Part shown: in pieces, positions 59,965-64,000 of the stretch
Layout: the number at the start of each line of letters is the position of its first letter
Numbering within the stretch: the stretch's first letter is position 1
Source: Acetobacter ghanensis
Lineage (GTDB): Bacteria; Pseudomonadota; Alphaproteobacteria; Acetobacterales; Acetobacteraceae
Direction of reading: 5' to 3'
Assembly (NCBI RefSeq): GCF_001499675.1
Contig: NZ_LN609302.1
Span: forward strand, 1,649,896 to 1,713,895
DNA: 64,000 bases
Made by a program: the position numbers and the translations under genes
Notes under the pieces: model-generated
What the model was told of the DNA's origin: nothing
The model's database searches: none
Seen by the model: only the letters and a program-made list of their open reading frames with translations

Positions 59965-60617
59965 CAGTAATGTCTCTTTGCCGAAGATGGCTGAGGGGGG
60001 GCGACCTCTTCCTCATACCAGCGGTCATGATGCTGCCTTGCCCACGCGCGGGATACATATCCACTAATCATGCCGCCAATGGAGCCACGGACCCATATGC
60101 CCATATAAATATGCCCGATCACAAGTAATATGAGTCCAAGACCCGCTAGTGAATGGGCCAGTAACGCTAGACGGAGCACGGGGATGGGAAAGAGTGCCGC
60201 AAAATAAGCGCGCCAGATCATTAACCCGCTGACAAACAGAAGGCTGATAAAGGACATAATGCTCCAGAAGAGAATTTTCTGGCCTGCATTATATTTGCCA
60301 ATCTGAAGTTTCTGGCCATGTTTGTTCAGTAGCACATCTACAATATGCCGGAACCATATCAGATCAGTGCGAACAAACAGGTTATGGTGCACAAAACGTA
60401 CAAACATGCACATCAGCAAACCAAATACGGCAATGCCTAAAAAGGGATGCAATACGCGGGCAAGTTGTGGTGGACCAAGCACATACCCCAACCAGTTCAG
60501 GCTTGGGAAAAACCATGAGAGGCCAGACAGTGCAACCAGAGTGAAGCATGAAACCATGCTCCAGTGGAGCATACGGTCAATCAGCTTGGTGCGTAATACC
60601 AGATTGCCGTTATCCAT
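59964..60617 (-). CDS. fdoI: formate dehydrogenase cytochrome b556 subunit (gamma)
   Basis: Di-haem membrane anchor passing electrons from the beta subunit to quinone. The 217 residues have four hydrophobic helices. Likely haem ligands are the His in RMLHWSMVSCFTLVALSGLS (helix 1), in HPFLGIAVFGLLMCMF, and in LLALLAHSLAGLGLILLVIGHIYMG (helix 4, quoted in parts: LLAHSLAGLG and VIGHIYMG). It overlaps fdoH by one base (TAATG) and fdhE by one base. Confidence 0.94.
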   Translation of the reverse strand: MDNGNLVLRTKLIDRMLHWSMVSCFTLVALSGLSWFFPSLNWLGYVLGPPQLARVLHPFLGIAVFGLLMCMFVRFVHHNLFVRTDLIWFRHIVDVLLNKHGQKLQIGKYNAGQKILFWSIMSFISLLFVSGLMIWRAYFAALFPIPVLRLALLAHSLAGLGLILLVIGHIYMGIWVRGSIGGMISGYVSRAWARQHHDRWYEEEVAPPQPSSAKRHY

Positions 60618-61552
60618 TATGCTTCCCTCCCATTTTTGTCAGGGCCTTCCTGCGCATTTTCCAGCTCTTTTTCTGGCTCGGGCGGTGGTGTTTCGTCCGT
60701 AGTATTGGCCCCTACCCCCATGTAATGGGCAAATGCTCCTGCTAGTGTGGCAATAAAACCAAGAGCCCCAACAGGTTTGAGCCATTCTTTCCATCCCCGG
60801 ACAACGGGGCTGATGTGCGGATCATCAGGGAGGCGGTGGTACAGGCTGGGTTTGTCCGCATGTGTCAGAACGTACATGACGTGCGTGCCCCCCACACCCG
60901 CAGGGTCATACAGGCCTGCATCATCATGTCCCCGACCTTTGAGTTCCTCAATGCGTGTTGCAGCAAGGTCTTTCATTTCGGCTTTTGAGCCAAAGGAAAT
61001 GGCGCCAGTCGGGCAGGTTTTAACGCAGGCAGGCTCCTGCCCTACCGCAACTCTGTCTGCACAGAGCGTGCATTTGTAGGCTCTATTGTCTTTTGAACTA
61101 ATGCGGGGAACGTCAAACGGGCAGCCCGCAACGCAGTAACCGCAGCCAATACATTGTTCGGACTGAAAATCGACAATACCATTAGCAAACTGCAAGATAG
61201 CACCGGGGCTTGGGCAGGCTTTCAGGCAACCGGGGTCGGCGCAGTGCATGCAGCCTTCCTTGCGTAAAAGCCATTCCAGCTTGCCGCTTTCATCCTCATA
61301 TTCATCAAATCGGATGACTGTCCATGTTTCGGAGGACAGGTTGGCAGGGTTATCATACACCCCCACGTTATGACCAACCTCGTCGCGCAGATCGTTCCAT
61401 TCGGAACAAGCAACCTGACATCCCTTGCAGCCTGTGCAAAGGGAGACATCAATCAGCTTGGCCACTTCCTGCTCGTGGCTGCGGGCCTGCGGCAGCTGCG
61501 TCAGTCCATTGGTGGCGGAGCGGCGAAGGATGTCTTGTGACTGCATACCCAT
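60617..61552 (-). CDS. fdoH: formate dehydrogenase iron-sulfur subunit (beta)
   Basis: Carries four [4Fe-4S] clusters between the catalytic and cytochrome subunits. The 311 residues have four cysteine clusters: [16 protein letters not shown] near residue 38, [18 protein letters not shown] near 100, [17 protein letters not shown] near 133, and [20 protein letters not shown] near 160. A C-terminal membrane helix ([20 protein letters not shown]) anchors it, followed by an acidic tail. It is 9 bases after fdoG. Confidence 0.96.
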   Translation of the reverse strand: MGMQSQDILRRSATNGLTQLPQARSHEQEVAKLIDVSLCTGCKGCQVACSEWNDLRDEVGHNVGVYDNPANLSSETWTVIRFDEYEDESGKLEWLLRKEGCMHCADPGCLKACPSPGAILQFANGIVDFQSEQCIGCGYCVAGCPFDVPRISSKDNRAYKCTLCADRVAVGQEPACVKTCPTGAISFGSKAEMKDLAATRIEELKGRGHDDAGLYDPAGVGGTHVMYVLTHADKPSLYHRLPDDPHISPVVRGWKEWLKPVGALGFIATLAGAFAHYMGVGANTTDETPPPEPEKELENAQEGPDKNGREA

Positions 61553-61561
61553 CAGCGCACC

Positions 61562-64000
61562 TCAGACTTTCTCAACGTTAACAAGAAAAGCTTTGAACTC
61601 AGGGGTCTGGGAGTTGGCATCCCCGATGGCGGGTGTGAGCGTGTTAGCCAGATACCCCTTGCGCGCGGCCCCCTTAAAGCCCCAGTGGCAGGGCACACCA
61701 ACCTGATCCAGATCCTTGCCCATAACGCTCAGGCGTTTAAGCCTTTTGGTGACAACGGCTTTAGCCTCGATATACCCACGGTGGGAGGATACGCGCACCA
61801 TGTCTCCGGCGTTGATGCCGAGTTTGTCGGCCAGTTTGTCACCAATTTCTACAAACTGTTCGGGTTGCATGATGGCATTCAGCCTGGAATGCTTTGTCCA
61901 GTGCCGAAACAACTCAGTAATGGAATATGTTGTAGCTACATAGGGATACTGAGCTGGGTCTCCCATACGCGGTTTTTCGTCGGCGAAAAAACGCGCTGCC
62001 GGGTTTCGGAGTGTTGTTTTACCCAGAGCTGATGCCAGAACCGGCGTTTCCGTCGGCTCATAATGTTCGGGGAACGGCCCATCAGCCAATTTGTCACCAC
62101 CAGCAAACAAAAGACCAACGCCTTCGCTATGCATAATAAACGGACCAACACCGCTGCCGGGTGGTGATGTGACCGGATAATCAGGCACATCCCCGCCTCC
62201 CCAGCGTTGACCATCCCATGCAATAATCTGCCGTTTGGGGTCCCACGGACGGCCCTGTACATCCAATGAAGCACGATTATACAGAATGCGGCGGTTAGCA
62301 GGCCAAGCCCAAGCCCAGCCGGGGGTTGTGCCTAGCCCGGTATCTGTATTGTCGCGTCTAGACATCTGGTTACCGGCTTCTGTCCATGAGCCGGCAAAAA
62401 TCCAACAATAGCTGGATGTGCTGCCGTCATCCTTCATGACGGAAAAATCAGGCAGTAATTCCCCTTTGCGGACGACAATTTTTCCTTTGTCATCCGTTAT
62501 GTCGGCCAGTGCGTAGCCGTTGGCTTCCTTCGCCACTTCTTCAGGCGTGGGGTCTTCGGGGTCTTTGTAGTTCCACTGCATGTTCAGAACAGGCTCGGGG
62601 CACACACCTCCCTCTTTGGCATATAGCGCTCGGAGTTTGGTAAAGATGGTGCCAATAATGCGTCCGTCATTCCATGCCTCACCCGGTGGTCGGGCACCTT
62701 CAAAGTGCCATTGCAGCCAGCGTGCGGAGTTGACGATAGACCCATTTTCTTCTGCAAAGCACGAGGCGGGCAGACGGAAGACTTCTGTCTGAATATCCTC
62801 CGGTTTGGTATCGTTATAGGCGCCCTCATTCTGCCAGAAGTTGGATGTTTCCGTATCCAGCGGGTCCATGGTGACCAGAAAGCGGAGTTTAGACAGACCT
62901 TCCCGCATACGATTTTTATCGGGCATGGCAGCCAGAGGGTTAAAGCCCTGTGCAATGTAGCCGTTGACCTTGCCCTGCTGCATCATTTCAAAATAGGCCA
63001 GCATATCGTAGCTGCGGTCCCATTTTGGGAGCCAGTCATAACCCCAGTTATTGGTTGGGGTCGCGTGCTCACCCCATAGGGTTTTCATCAGACTGACAAA
63101 GAATTTGGGTGTGTTATGCCAGTAGTTGACCTGCCCCGGTTCATCCGCATGGGGCGTTACGGCTTGCAGGTAGGTATCCAGCGTCTGCTGGCTGTCCTTA
63201 GGCAGGTTCATATAGCCCGGCAGCCGCAGAGAAAGCAGGCCGAGGTCGGTATAGCCCTGAATGTTGGAATGTCCACGCAAGGCGTTCAGCCCGCCACCGG
63301 GCATACCAACATTGCCCAGCAAAAGCTGAATTATAGCCGCTGTGCGTATTATTTGCGTTCCATTGGTGTGGTGCGTCCATCCGAGCGCAAACAGGATGGT
63401 CGAGGTCAAGTCCGGCGCGCTGGTCGCCGCAAGTGTTTCGCAAACGTGCAAAAAATCTTTTTCGGGCGTGCCGGTTATTTGCGCCACAACGTCTGGCGTA
63501 TAACGTGCTGCATGTTGGCGCAACAGGTTGATGACGCAGCGCGGGTTCTGAAGTGTTGGGTCAACAACCGCATATCCCTGAGCATCCCGCTCATAGGTCC
63601 ATGATGACTTGTCGTAACTCCGTTTTTCCGCATCGTAACCGCTAAAGAGTCCTTCGTGAAAACTGAAGTCCTCCCGAACGACGAAGGCCGCATTGGTATA
63701 GGCCTTTACGTATTCATGCTGAATCTGGTCATGCGTTAGAAGGTAGTTGATGACACCCAGCAGGAAAGCTCCATCTGAGCCTGCCCGGATGGGGGCGTAA
63801 AAATCCGCGACGGCGGCACTTCGGTTGAAGCGCGGGTCCACCACCATGACCTTGGCGCCGTTGCGAATTTTGGCTTCCATGACCCATTTGAAGCCCACGG
63901 GGTGAGCTTCTGCCGGATTGCCGCCCATGATCAGCACGACATTGGCGTTTTTTATATCGACCCAGTTGTTGGTCATGGCGCCACGGCCAAGAGTTGGCGC
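61562..64000 (-). CDS. fdoG: formate dehydrogenase major subunit (alpha), 5' end outside window
   Basis: Molybdenum (bis-MGD) catalytic subunit oxidising formate to CO2 in the periplasm. The frame is open to the window edge; the first ATG seen (63976) is internal, preceded by APTLGRGA, a conserved segment just after the active site in this family. About 812 residues are visible: WVDIKNANVVLIMGGNPAEA, VVDPRFNRSAAVADFYAPIR, LGWTHHTNGTQIIR and the C-terminal molybdopterin-binding domain with GVPCHWGFKGA. The active-site Sec or Cys lies only a little upstream, outside the window, so selenium dependence cannot be judged. The Tat signal is also outside. Confidence 0.95.
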   Translation of the reverse strand, partial: APTLGRGAMTNNWVDIKNANVVLIMGGNPAEAHPVGFKWVMEAKIRNGAKVMVVDPRFNRSAAVADFYAPIRAGSDGAFLLGVINYLLTHDQIQHEYVKAYTNAAFVVREDFSFHEGLFSGYDAEKRSYDKSSWTYERDAQGYAVVDPTLQNPRCVINLLRQHAARYTPDVVAQITGTPEKDFLHVCETLAATSAPDLTSTILFALGWTHHTNGTQIIRTAAIIQLLLGNVGMPGGGLNALRGHSNIQGYTDLGLLSLRLPGYMNLPKDSQQTLDTYLQAVTPHADEPGQVNYWHNTPKFFVSLMKTLWGEHATPTNNWGYDWLPKWDRSYDMLAYFEMMQQGKVNGYIAQGFNPLAAMPDKNRMREGLSKLRFLVTMDPLDTETSNFWQNEGAYNDTKPEDIQTEVFRLPASCFAEENGSIVNSARWLQWHFEGARPPGEAWNDGRIIGTIFTKLRALYAKEGGVCPEPVLNMQWNYKDPEDPTPEEVAKEANGYALADITDDKGKIVVRKGELLPDFSVMKDDGSTSSYCWIFAGSWTEAGNQMSRRDNTDTGLGTTPGWAWAWPANRRILYNRASLDVQGRPWDPKRQIIAWDGQRWGGGDVPDYPVTSPPGSGVGPFIMHSEGVGLLFAGGDKLADGPFPEHYEPTETPVLASALGKTTLRNPAARFFADEKPRMGDPAQYPYVATTYSITELFRHWTKHSRLNAIMQPEQFVEIGDKLADKLGINAGDMVRVSSHRGYIEAKAVVTKRLKRLSVMGKDLDQVGVPCHWGFKGAARKGYLANTLTPAIGDANSQTPEFKAFLVNVEKV

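Overview
The window looks like chromosome of an acetic acid bacterium (Acetobacteraceae, most likely Acetobacter or a close relative). Evidence is gene content and order: an alphaproteobacterial dnaA-dnaN-recF-gyrB block headed by mutM and rpsT, the alphaproteobacterial order isoaspartate methyltransferase / TolC / PopZ-like (DUF2497) / valS, a membrane PQQ glucose dehydrogenase beside a transporter-type outer membrane protein, and a set of acetoin, acetate, formaldehyde and formate enzymes. The species cannot be fixed from sequence reading alone.

Layout. 1-18.8 kb is mostly housekeeping: the 3' end of pyrG and kdsA on the plus strand, then on the minus strand gyrB, recF, dnaN, dnaA, rpsT and mutM. 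A plus-strand run follows: ubiE, coaBC, dut and a NitT/TauT-like ABC transporter. msrA, valS, a PopZ-like gene, tolC and an isoaspartate methyltransferase homologue lie on the minus strand. A tRNA-Cys sits at 22.05 kb. 22.2-26.8 kb holds small accessory genes: an NTF2-like protein, an AraC regulator, a deformylase-like protein lacking two metal ligands, an Nramp transporter and an outer membrane channel. 26.8-36.2 kb is a carbon-oxidation region: gcd, the acetoin dehydrogenase genes acoCBA with a divergent AcoR-like regulator, ackA and a short phosphotransacetylase. 36.2-48.8 kb holds an L,D-transpeptidase, a TonB receptor operon ending in a PepSY membrane reductase, a frmR-adhC formaldehyde operon, a second PepSY module, and a pirin / FMN-reductase pair opposite a LysR regulator. 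48.8-55.7 kb holds a nitric-oxide-detoxifying flavohaemoglobin with an NsrR-like operator, a cation/proton antiporter, an MFS carrier, a secreted amidohydrolase and a royal-jelly-family protein. 55.7-64 kb is a formate dehydrogenase locus: fdoGHI, fdhE, moeA, mobB, mobA and fdhD. fdoG runs off the right edge.

How it fits together. Acetoin would be cleaved by AcoABC to acetaldehyde and acetyl-CoA. Pta and AckA can turn the acetyl-CoA into acetate with ATP gain. Formaldehyde oxidised by the class III alcohol dehydrogenase yields S-formylglutathione; its hydrolysis releases formate, which the membrane formate dehydrogenase can oxidise into the quinone pool, as Gcd does with glucose.

The most notable points are: (1) three reading-frame breaks (coaBC, the ABC ATPase and the start of gcd), each repaired by restoring one base to a homopolymer and each in the same direction, which points to sequencing error but could be real; (2) a deformylase-like protein with two of three metal ligands replaced; (3) an AcoR-like regulator lacking the AAA+ domain; (4) clear candidate NsrR and FrmR operators; (5) two separate PepSY/DUF3649/DUF3325-type membrane modules. 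I found no CRISPR array, no intact insertion sequence and no convincing origin of replication. I did not identify a wholly novel multi-gene system.
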